DNA from: Candidatus Methanovirga basalitermitum
GTDB lineage: Archaea > Methanobacteriota > Methanobacteria > Methanobacteriales > Methanobacteriaceae
DNA length: 11,944 nt
Reading direction: 5' to 3'
Assembly: GCA_031284445.1 (NCBI GenBank)
Contig: JAISZW010000177.1
Location: 1-11,944, forward strand
This document shows positions 1 to 7,001 of this stretch, one piece after another. The position numbers and the translations under genes were made by a program. Each line of letters opens with the position of its first letter. The stretch's first letter is position 1. The notes beneath the pieces were generated by a model that made no database searches, was not told where the DNA came from, and saw nothing but the letters and a program-made list of their open reading frames with translations.

Positions 1-19
1 TTTAATTCTTACCATTTTT

Positions 20-990
20 TTAAGCATAATATTTTGATAATTTTTCGTCAGCATTTTCTTTAGTGAAATTCCAATTTATTTTTCATTTCTATAATTCTGA
101 TAAGCTGTAGTTTCGCTTACTAATAGGTTTTTATTACTTATTCTTTTCGATACATTGTGTGTCCATCACATTAATTTCAGCCATATTAAGCCAACTCGCA
201 TGTATTTTAGATTGTCCATTGATGATTATTAGCTTTTTAGCATCATGGAATATATTGTCAACTAAATATTTTTAATGTAATGAGTAAAATTTGCTTTTGT
301 TCTTCTGTTAGTGACTAATAATATCTCGTTTACCATCTATTAAAGTCAACAGCAACGAAAATATTGGCTGTTCCATTTCTTTTATATTGATAATCATACT
401 TTTCAGGACTTCTTGGTTTCATTGGAATTCTATTCGCAGTATCCCCCTATTAAAGGTTTATGTTTCTCAATCAAAGCAAATTATTGGGTATTTGAGATCA
501 TAATCTTCAGAATACAATCTTAAAATATTGTACATCCTTTTTACGGTGTTCATTATCGTATTTCTTTTTATGCACCACATCTTTTTAGTCCATGGTTTTC
601 TCGAGCTTTTTTTAAAACAATACGAACAGTTTCACGAGTCATTAGTCTCAAAACCAGATTTTTTTCTCATCTTTTGCAATTAATCTAACAGTCCATCGTT
701 TTTTCCCTTCAGGAGGATCAGTACAAAGAGCGTGGCTTATCATTTAAAGCAGAATTCAGTCCTTCATCCATATATCTTTTTTTAATTTTACACACAGTTT
801 TAGGAGTTATACCTAATATTTCAGCGATTTTTTCCTGATTTAAATCACTATTACTAATTAATATAAGTATAACTGCCCTAAATGTTTCTTTTGACTCTTT
901 TAACAATTTATTTACAGATATTTCATCTTCTTCTTCCAAAATGAACTTCATAATATAACATATGAACACAATACTATATAAAACTAACAT
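20..990 (-). pseudogene. IS630-family transposase, decayed
   Basis: Translation of the minus strand in pieces recovers a whole IS630/Tc1-mariner-type transposase, broken by several frameshifts and stops. The first intact piece (990 to 718, 90 residues; likely true start ATG at 951) carries the N-terminal helix-turn-helix (IAEILGITPKTVCKIKKRY, then LNDKPRS). After a frameshift near 718 comes DPPEGKKRWTVRLIAKD. Further on, in other frames, are ETVRIVLKK, YPIICFDEKHKPLI (start of the DDE catalytic core), PRSPEKYDYQYKRNGTANIF (about 430-350), HASWLNMAEIN (about 200-170) and a C-terminus ending KLSKYYA at a stop at 20-22. The stretch that normally holds the DNLNTH and YTPKHGSWLN motifs is shortened, so there is also an internal deletion. 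The element is dead. A related fragment lies at 4064-4160. Family assignment is from motif recognition. Confidence 0.85.
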
Positions 991-1000
991 TATTAACTTG

Positions 1001-1011
1001 TCTTAACACTA
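1001..1011 (-). repeat. Probable 5' terminal inverted repeat of the IS630 relic
   Basis: Read inward on the minus strand this is TAGTGTTAAGA. The same motif with one change (TAGTGTTATGA) lies inward-facing at 4067-4077, at the 3' side of the second IS630 fragment. One copy at each end of related elements, in opposite orientation to the transposase, is what a terminal inverted repeat would look like. The left end of the first element is outside the window, so its own pair cannot be compared. Confidence 0.45.
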
Positions 1012-1137
1012 GGAATATAAACAGTTATCTATGTTTCCTGTTATATTAAATTTTTGGTTTGCAATATCATTTTTACAGAAGTCAAAATCAAGTATGTTTA
1101 TTAAAACATGAGATCTTAAGTCTTCTATTTTGCTTTT
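1012..1137 (-). other. Open coding-like fragment, 42 codons, no start
   Basis: On the minus strand a frame stays open from the stop at 1138-1140 to a TAG at 1009-1011, which lies inside the proposed IS630 end. The translation (KIEDLRSHVLINILDFDF, then CKNDIANQKFNITGNIDN) has a more protein-like composition than most junk frames here but has no start codon. It could be the tail of a gene truncated by the IS insertion, or chance. I do not recognise it. Confidence 0.2.
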
Positions 1138-1161
1138 TTAGCTGAATTTGAGTAATCTGTC

Positions 1162-1269
1162 AAACTTTTAGAAAAAGTTTGATCAAAATGTTTGTAATTA
1201 AAATTTGAATCAAAACTTTTAGAAAAAGTTTGATCAAAATGTTTGTAATTAAAATTTGAATCAAAACTT
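1162..1269. repeat. 51-bp tandem duplication (2.1 copies)
   Basis: Positions 1162-1212 are repeated perfectly at 1213-1263, followed by the first few bases of a third copy (up to about 1269). Each unit contains a hairpin: arms TCAAACTTTT and AAAAGTTTGA around an AGA loop (1160-1169/1173-1182 in the first copy; the second copy has an extra A in the left arm), followed by the palindrome TTTGATCAAA. The absence of differences between units points to a recent duplication. Confidence 0.95.
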
Positions 1270-1283
1270 AACTTGCTTAATTA

Positions 1284-1403
1284 AGCGAATTTTTAATTCG
1301 CTGACAAGAAAAATTTAGGAAAATCTTCGATTTTCTGAATTACAAAAATTTTCGATTTTTGGTAATCTTCGGTTTTTCATGGTTAGAAAATCTTTGATTT
1401 TCT
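1284..1403. repeat. Cluster of four short AT-rich hairpins
   Basis: Four perfect inverted repeats with 3-5 nt loops follow one another: AGCGAATT/AATTCGCT (1284-1302), GAAAATC/GATTTTC (1319-1335), CAAAAAT/ATTTTTG (1343-1361) and AGAAAATC/GATTTTCT (1385-1403). A degenerate fifth one lies around 1363-1377. The last overlaps the stop of the small minus-strand frame at 1403-1405. Together with the two hairpins in the 51-bp repeats just upstream, this makes about six hairpins in 250 bp. They differ in sequence, so this is not a CRISPR array. They may be miniature palindromic elements or stacked transcription terminators. Confidence 0.8.
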
Positions 1404-1651
1404 TAAGCTTTTTTAAAGTTTTGTATGAAATATCTGCCATCAGAAGCAACTAATTTTAAATCCAAGATACAATTCTTCTTTCCATTAATTTCAACCGCAA
1501 TTAACTTATTCGCAATGATATCTACTGAAGCCATTAAATCATTATTTTCCATAATGACTGAATTTACAAGTGACTTTAATTGATTCTCCATACATTTACT
1601 TGCCATATATTAAGAAAAAAGATAATCATCCGATGGATTAAAAGACCCCAT
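1403..1651 (-). pseudogene. Small hypothetical protein gene, interrupted by an in-frame stop
   Basis: A 67-residue frame runs from ATG 1606 to a stop at 1403-1405 (MASKCMENQLKSLVN at the start, DLKLVASDGRYFIQNFKKA at the end). ATG 1606 has no SD sequence. In the same frame 15 codons upstream is ATG 1651, preceded by a good SD sequence GGAGGA (1667-1662, 10 nt spacing). Translation from there gives MGSFNPSDDYLFS, then TAA at 1612-1610, TAT, and the ATG at 1606. The simplest reading is an 82-codon gene inactivated by one premature ochre codon, with possible reinitiation at 1606. The product is soluble and of unknown function; I recognise no family. It sits between the IS630 relic and the ehaR promoter region, in the opposite direction to ehaR. 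Confidence 0.4.
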
Positions 1652-2058
1652 ACAATAAAAATCCTCCAATTGTTGTTTTTATTCATGAAATAGATGAATA
1701 ATAAGATCTTTAGTATAATATAGCATATAAATATTACTTATAGAAAAATTAATATTAACAAAATATCTATTACCTCAAAAAAATGTTATCACTAAAAATT
1801 CCACAGAATAAAAAAAACCTTAAGTTGACAGCATTATGCAATGATAAACAAACTATTTATACTATTTTAAGTAATATTTATATTATTTTTGATAGGAAAA
1901 TCATGAAATGTTGGCTATAAATTGAAAATAAAGTATAAAATAATAAAAATAGTTAATTAACTTATGGAGATGCAATGTCACCTATAGAAGCAAAAAATTA
2001 ACAGTTTTTCTAAAATTATTATATAATAGCTAATTATTGAAATAAGAGGAGGTATTAT
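1652..2058 (+). promoter_or_regulatory. Leader/promoter region upstream of the ehaR-like gene
   Basis: There is no gene of ordinary size here. TATA-like stretches on the plus strand include ATTTATATTA (1876-1885) and ATTATATAAT (about 2017-2026); the latter would put the transcript start almost on the SD sequence, so the upstream one is the better promoter guess. A tiny frame, ATG 1975 to TAA 2001 (MSPIEAKN), has GGAG 6-9 nt ahead; it could be a leader peptide or the stump of a lost gene. The SD AGAGGAGGT (2045-2053) lies 5 nt before the TTG start of the next gene. Which TATA is used is inference. Confidence 0.35.
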
Positions 2059-3090
2059 TTGATTAAAAAAGCATTTATAACTGATTGTGAGGGACCCATA
2101 TCTTTAAATGATAATGCATATGAGCTTTGTAGGGAATTTATTCCTGATGGGGATAAGTTTTTCAAAGTTGTAAGCAGTTTTGATGATTATTTGGTGGGTG
2201 TTAACCATGAAAACTACAATGCTGGAGATACCTTAAAGTTAATAGCTCCATTTTTAAGGGCGTATGGACTTAGTAATGAAAAAATTCTTGAGTTCTCTAA
2301 TAAAAATTTGTCTTTGCTTAATGGTGCAAAAGAAACAATGGAATATGCAAAGAAGAACATGATTTCTTATATAGTTAGCACAAGTTATGGTCAATATATT
2401 AAAGCTTTATCTAATGAAATTAACTTTCCATACAAAAACACATTTTACACATATTTGGATATAGATACTATTCCAATAAAAGATGATGAAAAAGATCTAT
2501 TATTTTCATTTAAAGATGAAATTTTAAAGAGTGATTTTGATCATCAAGAGAAGATTTTTTTTGAGGAAATTCCTAAGTTGAATATAGGTAGAATAAGTGA
2601 AAATATTGTGACTGTTGGTGGTTTAGGTAAAAAAATAGCTATTAATAAGATAATGGCAAGAGAAGATTTAACTGGAAAGGGTTTAATGTATGTTGGAGAT
2701 AGTATAACTGATGTTGAATCATTGCAGTTTGTTCGTGAAAGTGAAGGTTTATCTGTTTCATTCAATGGAAATGAATCTGCTCTAAAAGAATCTGAAATAG
2801 CTATTATATCTGATGATACCATTGTAACTTCAGTTCTATTGGATTTATTCGGAAGATATAATAAAGAATACTGTTTAGAGTTTGTGAAAACATATTCTAA
2901 TGATCCTTATAGGGCTTTTGAAAATTTAAGGATGAATTTTTCTTTAATGGATAAATTTAGAGAAGTTTTTGAGGATAAGGAAATTCCAACAGTTCAACTA
3001 ATTGACGATGACAACTTCAATTATCTTCTTGAGATGAGTATGGATATGAGAAAAAAGATTCGAGGAGAGAATATTGGAGAATTATCATAG
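2059..3090 (+). CDS. ehaR: HAD-superfamily protein, EhaR type (energy-converting hydrogenase A cluster)
   Basis: 343 residues, soluble, no signal peptide. The start is TTG 2059, fixed by a strong SD sequence (AGAGGAGGT, 2045-2053) and by the HAD motif following at once. HAD motifs seen: motif I FITDCEGPIS with the expected nucleophile D9 but Glu at position 11 where phosphatases normally have the second Asp; a helical cap insertion (about 15-100); motif II VSTS (S107-S109); a motif III lysine in GLGKKIAINK (191-197); and motif IV GDSITD (213-218). This combination fits the archaeal family annotated as EhaR, encoded at the distal end of the eha cluster for the membrane-bound [NiFe] hydrogenase Eha, which feeds low-potential electrons into methanogenesis. 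The substrate of the family is not known to me. The next gene, an Ftr paralogue, supports the assignment. No hydrogenase or polyferredoxin genes are upstream here. An alternative is a HAD phosphatase unrelated to Eha. Confidence 0.7.
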   Translation: MIKKAFITDCEGPISLNDNAYELCREFIPDGDKFFKVVSSFDDYLVGVNHENYNAGDTLKLIAPFLRAYGLSNEKILEFSNKNLSLLNGAKETMEYAKKNMISYIVSTSYGQYIKALSNEINFPYKNTFYTYLDIDTIPIKDDEKDLLFSFKDEILKSDFDHQEKIFFEEIPKLNIGRISENIVTVGGLGKKIAINKIMAREDLTGKGLMYVGDSITDVESLQFVRESEGLSVSFNGNESALKESEIAIISDDTIVTSVLLDLFGRYNKEYCLEFVKTYSNDPYRAFENLRMNFSLMDKFREVFEDKEIPTVQLIDDDNFNYLLEMSMDMRKKIRGENIGELS

Positions 3091-3114
3091 CTAATTTATT
3101 GGTTTGTGATTTTA

Positions 3115-4020
3115 ATGTTATATAATTATAATAAAGTTGAAAATACCTTTTTTGAAGCATTTAATGGAATCTACACAAGACTACTTATAACTGCTGATGA
3201 TAAGGATATTTTAAAGCAAGCAGCTTATGATTCAACAGCTACACCTGGAGCTGTTATTGGGAGAATCGAAGGTGGAGTTGAAGGTTTTATAGATAGGGAT
3301 AAAACTCCAGATAATAGGTTGGGTGTTATTGCTCAATACTGGTTTAATTCTCATGATATGGAAAAATTTGAACTTGAATTGTCTTATAGAATACGTCAAG
3401 ATATTCTTGTTAAACCATTTACATCTGTTTTTAATATGACCCATAATCCTAAGGGATTTATTGATATGATGAGGTATGTTGGACATTGTGGTGATGGTTA
3501 TGAATGGGAAGAGGAAATTGGTGATAGGAATATGATTAATATTCCAATAGCTGTTCCAGATTTTAAAATAGAACATAAAATAGCTTATTCTGATGGGATT
3601 ATGGGTGCTAACTTTTGGTACATGTGCAATGATAAAAAAGCTGTTGTTGAGGCAGGTCAAATAGCTATTGAAGTTATTAATGATATTGAAGGAGTTATTA
3701 CTCCTTTTGGAATCTGTTCTGCTGCTTCTAAGGTTGAGACTAATTATCCTTGGATTGGTCCTACAACTAATCATTCATATTGCCCATCATTAAAAGAAAA
3801 ACTTGTAAATGAATCTAAAGTCCCTGATGATGTTAAATATATTCCTGAGATTGTTATTAATGGTGTTAATAAAGAGGTTGTTAATAAAGCTGTTAAAACA
3901 GCTATTGATTCTATCGTTGATAGAGATGATATTGTGAAAATTTCAGCTGGTAACTTTAATGGAAAGTTAGGAAACTATAATTTTAATTTACTTGATATTT
4001 TAAATACAGATAAAGTGTAA
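3115..4020 (+). CDS. ftrII: Formylmethanofuran:tetrahydromethanopterin formyltransferase paralogue (FtrII-like)
   Basis: 301 residues from ATG 3115. A GTG at 3106 in the same frame is possible (304 residues), but GTGAT at 3106-3110 is better read as an SD sequence 4 nt before the ATG. The protein aligns by eye with Ftr along its length: VENTFFEAFNGIYTRLLITA near the N-terminus, PDNRLGV, CGDGYEWEEE, GIMGANFWYM, ASKVETNYPWIGPTTNHSYC, EIVINGV (E245, at the place of the Glu I recall as catalytic in Methanopyrus Ftr) and KISAGNFNGKLG (275-286). Ftr moves the formyl group from formylmethanofuran to tetrahydromethanopterin in the cytoplasm. Several segments differ strongly from the main Ftr, and the gene stands 24 nt behind the ehaR-like gene, so it is probably the eha-linked second copy rather than the housekeeping enzyme. 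Whether it is catalytically active is open. Confidence 0.88.
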   Translation: MLYNYNKVENTFFEAFNGIYTRLLITADDKDILKQAAYDSTATPGAVIGRIEGGVEGFIDRDKTPDNRLGVIAQYWFNSHDMEKFELELSYRIRQDILVKPFTSVFNMTHNPKGFIDMMRYVGHCGDGYEWEEEIGDRNMINIPIAVPDFKIEHKIAYSDGIMGANFWYMCNDKKAVVEAGQIAIEVINDIEGVITPFGICSAASKVETNYPWIGPTTNHSYCPSLKEKLVNESKVPDDVKYIPEIVINGVNKEVVNKAVKTAIDSIVDRDDIVKISAGNFNGKLGNYNFNLLDILNTDKV

Positions 4021-4063
4021 TCATAGTTTTAATATAGGTATATTTCAAGTGTAAATATTAATA

Positions 4064-4160
4064 CCATAGTGTTATGAAAAAATAATTATTGGGATATTTT
4101 TGTATCAATATAATATTTTGATAATTTATCTACATTAATTTTAGTAAAATTCAATTTTAT
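4064..4160 (-). mobile_element. Relic of an IS630 3' end (second copy)
   Basis: Positions 4110-4127 are identical over 18 nt to 26-43 in the first IS630 relic (ATAATATTTTGATAATTT), and similarity continues with gaps for about 50 nt. On the minus strand one frame reads NFTKINVDKLSKYYID, matching NFTKENADEKLSKYYA at the C-terminus of the first relic. The motif TAGTGTTATGA at 4067-4077 probably marks the end of the element. Similarity may run further right, weakly, to about 4240 (AGCTGTA). Nothing of the N-terminal two thirds of the transposase is left. Confidence 0.7.
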
Positions 4161-4352
4161 TCTACATTTTAAATTTCCATATCATCATAAATATAAATTT
4201 ATCATAAAAATTAAATTTTCATAGCATCATTATATGAAATAGCTGTAAATATTTAAAATAATAGATTTTAAATCAAACTATCAATTACAAAAATTTTTTC
4301 CACTATAATTTAAAGATTGATATATGTAAATTTCAAATGTAAAGGTAAAATT

Positions 4353-5291
4353 ATGAGCAATGCAGATGTCGTTGGTTTTGGAGCTTTAAACTTGGATATT
4401 ATTTATCATGTAGATGAAATAGCTAAACATGATGAAGAATCATATATTAAATCTAAAAATATAAGCTGTGGTGGTTCTGCTGCTAATACTATTGTAGGAT
4501 TATCAAATTTAGGGATTAAAACAAGTTATATAGGTAAAATAGCTGATGATGATGATGGTGAAATTTTAAAAATGAATTTAATTAGAAAAGGAGTTTATTT
4601 AAACAATTTAATTTATGCTGATATAGGAAATTCAGGGAAAGTCATGGGATTTGTTGATGAACAAGGTAATCGTGCATTATATGTTGATTCAGGAGTTAAT
4701 GATGAAATAAATATCTCACAAATTAATGTTCAAGAAATTATAAATAGTAAAATAATTCATTACACATCATTCGTTGGAAATTCCATAAATGGACAGATTG
4801 ATTTAATAGATCATTTGCCTAAAGATATGATTTTAAGTTTTGACCCTGGGATGATATATGTAAAAAAAGGTTTCTCTACCATTGAAAAAATTTTAGATAG
4901 GACAAATATACTACTTATTAATGAAAAAGAACTGAAAATTCTACTTAAACCAATTTTAAATGATAAATCAAATTTTAAAGACATGGCAAAGTATCTTCAT
5001 GATGAAGGAATTGAAAATGTCATAGTTAAAAGAGGTGAAAAAGGAGTTTATGGAATTAAAAAAGACTATGAAGTTGAAATATCTCCAAATAAAGTAGTAA
5101 CTATTGATACAACTGCTGCAGGGGACTCTTTTAATGCTGGATTTTTGTATTCATGCTTAAATAGCTATTCATTTGAAAAATCATGTATAATTGCTAATTG
5201 GGTTGCATCCACTTCAGTTACAAGTATTGGAACTTCTAGATTTCCAAATTTATCACAACTAAAAGAATTTGAAAGTTGTAAATTTGATTAA
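4353..5291 (+). CDS. PfkB-family carbohydrate/nucleoside kinase
   Basis: 312 residues from ATG 4353. The frame is open up to a TTG at 4317, but the family N-terminus (DVVGFGALNLDIIYHVDEI) begins right after ATG 4353, which has a weak SD AAAGGT (4341-4346) 6 nt ahead; the TTG start is less likely. PfkB/ribokinase signatures are present: GGSAANT (40-46) for substrate and lid, the substrate-binding region around FDPGMIY, and DTTAAGDSFNAGF (252-264), with D258 as the catalytic base and Ala replacing the first Gly of the usual DTxGAGD. The length is normal. The enzyme transfers phosphate from ATP to a sugar or nucleoside hydroxyl in the cytoplasm; the substrate cannot be told (ribose, adenosine, inosine and others occur in archaeal members). 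As I recall, a ribokinase-like gene also follows the eha cluster in Methanothermobacter. The IS630 relic separates it from the ftr-like gene, so it probably has its own promoter. Confidence 0.9.
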   Translation: MSNADVVGFGALNLDIIYHVDEIAKHDEESYIKSKNISCGGSAANTIVGLSNLGIKTSYIGKIADDDDGEILKMNLIRKGVYLNNLIYADIGNSGKVMGFVDEQGNRALYVDSGVNDEINISQINVQEIINSKIIHYTSFVGNSINGQIDLIDHLPKDMILSFDPGMIYVKKGFSTIEKILDRTNILLINEKELKILLKPILNDKSNFKDMAKYLHDEGIENVIVKRGEKGVYGIKKDYEVEISPNKVVTIDTTAAGDSFNAGFLYSCLNSYSFEKSCIIANWVASTSVTSIGTSRFPNLSQLKEFESCKFD

Positions 5292-5395
5292 AATGGGGGT
5301 GTGAAAAATCCAACTGATATATTTCATACTACTGTCTTAAAACTATTTTTATTTTCAATTAAAATAATACTATAAATTTAATATATTTAAAAGAG

Positions 5396-5470
5396 TTTAT
5401 ATAAAAAAAATAAAATTAGTTCCTCTATTAATAACTATCGTTTATATACACTAATAATACATTTATATAA
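5396..5470 (+). promoter_or_regulatory. Three TATA-box candidates upstream of NAC
   Basis: The 281-bp gap 5292-5572 has no gene. It contains three close matches to the methanogen TATA element: TTTATATAA at 5396-5404 (preceded by purine-rich AAAGAG, a possible BRE), TTTATATAC at 5441-5449 and TTTATATAA at 5462-5470. They would give leaders of roughly 80-150 nt before the NAC start. Such AT-rich DNA produces TATA-like words by chance, so which one is used, if any, is inference. Confidence 0.4.
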
Positions 5471-5572
5471 ACCATATACATCAAAATATTAATAAAAATA
5501 AAATATTTAAAATAGGTTAAATAGCTGTTATTATAAGTTTAATAGAAGATTTGATAATGTAGGAGTGATTAT

Positions 5573-5923
5573 GTGATACCTGGTATGAATCCAAAACAAA
5601 TGAAGCAAATGGAAAGACAAATGAAAAAAATGGGAATGGATATGAAAGAATTTCATGGAGTTAAAGAAGTTATAATTAGATTTGAAGATAAAGAATTGAT
5701 TATTCCCAATGCAGAAGTTAATATAATGAAAGTAATGGGTCAGGAAACCTACCAAATTACTGGTACAGCTACTGAAGTTGAAATTGAAGAAGAGTTAATG
5801 ATTCCTGAGGAAGATATAAAAATGGTGGCAAAGCAAGGACAAACTTCCAAAAAAGAAGCTGAAAAAGCTTTAATAGCTACCAAAGGTGATTTAGCAGAAG
5901 CTATTTTAAAACTAAACCAATAA
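5573..5923 (+). CDS. nac: Nascent polypeptide-associated complex protein (archaeal NAC)
   Basis: 116 residues. The start is GTG 5573, three nucleotides after a near-consensus SD AGGAGTGAT (5561-5569); the in-register ATG 5571 is followed at once by a stop in its own frame. The N-terminus PGMNPKQMKQMERQMKKMG is the methionine/lysine-rich ribosome-contacting helix typical of archaeal NAC. The NAC beta-barrel core spans about residues 28-68 (VIIRFEDKELIIPNAEV, GQETYQITG). A UBA domain covers about 78-115 (IPEEDIKMVAKQGQT, EAEKALIATKGDLAEAILKL). Full length for the family. It forms homodimers that bind nascent chains at the ribosome exit tunnel. The metallophosphoesterase gene follows after 13 nt, so the two are probably co-transcribed. 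Confidence 0.95.
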   Translation: MIPGMNPKQMKQMERQMKKMGMDMKEFHGVKEVIIRFEDKELIIPNAEVNIMKVMGQETYQITGTATEVEIEEELMIPEEDIKMVAKQGQTSKKEAEKALIATKGDLAEAILKLNQ

Positions 5924-5936
5924 ACACCCGATTAAA

Positions 5937-6794
5937 ATGACATTTATAGTACATATTTCTGATTTACATATTGGAGGGACTGATTTTAATGAGGATGTCT
6001 TTTTTAATAATGTAGATACAGTTAATGACCTAAACCCCGATTTTATAATTTTTACTGGTGATTTAACAAACCATGGTTACTATGCAGAGTACATAAAAGC
6101 CATGGAATACATAAAATTCTTTAAATCTATGTTTTTTTCCATTCCTGGAAACCATGATGCTCGTAATTTAGGTTATGAAACCTTCCAAAAACTTATTGGT
6201 GAACGTAACTGGGCTCGCAATCTAAGCTCTAAGAAAGAGAAAAATGATAAGATACCTTATGATGATACCTTAAAAAAAGAATCTATGCTAAAAAATAATG
6301 GAATGAAGGAGATAATTAAGAAAAGTGATTTTAAATGTCCTGTTAATGTTAACAACATTACTTTAGTTGGTTTAGACAGTTCAGAGCCAGATATTAGTGA
6401 TGGAAGTGTTGGTCGTCCTCAACAATTGTGGATGGAGGAGATTTTAACAGATTCTTATATAAACTCTACTTTTTCTATCGTGGCTATTCATCATCATGTT
6501 CTACCTATCCCTAAGACAGGAAGAGAACGCAATATACTATTTGATGCTGGAGATATTCTAAAATCATTAACAGATTTTGAAGTTAACATGGTTCTCTCAG
6601 GTCATAAACATGTGCCTTATTTATGGAAAGTTGAAAATACTCTTTTTGCTACCGCTGGCTCTTTTTCTTCTCTTAAGTTAAGAGGATCTTGTCCTAATTC
6701 GTTTAATACTTATGAAATTGAGGAAGATCATGTTGAAGCTATTTTAAAACCATACAGAAAAGACTATGTTCTTTTAGGAAAATACGAATTTTAA
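5937..6794 (+). CDS. Calcineurin-like metallophosphoesterase (CpdA/Icc type)
   Basis: 285 residues, cytoplasmic, no signal peptide. All five blocks of the dinuclear-metal phosphoesterase fold are present: DLH (D9, H11), TGDLTNHG (D42), PGNHD (N72-H73-D74), HHH (185-187) and SGHKH (222-225). The order and spacing match class III cyclic-nucleotide phosphodiesterase-like enzymes (COG1409). The actual substrate in archaea is unknown; phosphomonoesters, phosphodiesters or cyclic nucleotides are all possible. A lysine-rich insertion of about 60 residues after the NHD block (about 90-135, with SKKEKNDK) is larger than in minimal members. No SD sequence is visible before ATG 5937, and NAC ends only 13 nt upstream, so translation may depend on coupling to NAC. 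The C-terminus ends GKYEF at 6794. Confidence 0.9.
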   Translation: MTFIVHISDLHIGGTDFNEDVFFNNVDTVNDLNPDFIIFTGDLTNHGYYAEYIKAMEYIKFFKSMFFSIPGNHDARNLGYETFQKLIGERNWARNLSSKKEKNDKIPYDDTLKKESMLKNNGMKEIIKKSDFKCPVNVNNITLVGLDSSEPDISDGSVGRPQQLWMEEILTDSYINSTFSIVAIHHHVLPIPKTGRERNILFDAGDILKSLTDFEVNMVLSGHKHVPYLWKVENTLFATAGSFSSLKLRGSCPNSFNTYEIEEDHVEAILKPYRKDYVLLGKYEF

Positions 6795-7001
6795 AAACAC
6801 TATGCTAAAGTTAACTTTTAAGTTCATGCTCACACACCTAAATTTAACGGGATATATACTAAATTAAATTTAAATATAATTTTTCATAGTATTTAAACAT
6901 GAACTATTTAATTAAGTTGATGAGATTTTGGTTAAAGGTTACCTTTTATAAAATATAGTAGATATTATATCCACACTATTAACATCAGCATTATCCATCT
7001 G
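6795..7001. other. Convergent intergenic spacer
   Basis: This 207-bp gap lies between the metallophosphoesterase (+) and the DUF6056-like gene (-), both pointing into it. It contains a 12-bp palindrome AAAGTTAACTTT (6807-6818), a small dyad AAAGGT/ACCTTT around 6936-6948 and scattered T- and A-rich runs. These could end transcription from either side, but I see no strong hairpin-plus-T-tract terminator and no gene. Confidence 0.5.

Noticed and set aside
1160..1403. Possible CRISPR array in the hairpin cluster
   Set aside because: The hairpins differ in sequence and spacing, there are no unique spacers of constant length, and the only exact repeat is a two-copy tandem duplication.
2544..2822. 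92-residue open frame on the minus strand, antisense to the ehaR-like gene
   Set aside because: Antisense shadow of a clear HAD gene; no SD sequence and no recognisable motif.
3232..3774. 180-residue open frame on the minus strand, antisense to the ftr-like gene
   Set aside because: It lies wholly inside a well-recognised gene, is rich in Ile, Asn, Phe and Ser as an antisense frame of AT-rich coding DNA would be, and shows no domain.
4317..4352. TTG start extending the PfkB kinase by 12 residues
   Set aside because: The added residues (MIYVNFKCKGKI) are not part of the family N-terminus, and ATG 4353 has its own weak SD sequence.
5531..5755. 74-residue open frame on the minus strand over NAC
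   Set aside because: His- and Phe-rich antisense of the Met/Lys-rich NAC N-terminus; composition is explained entirely by the real gene.
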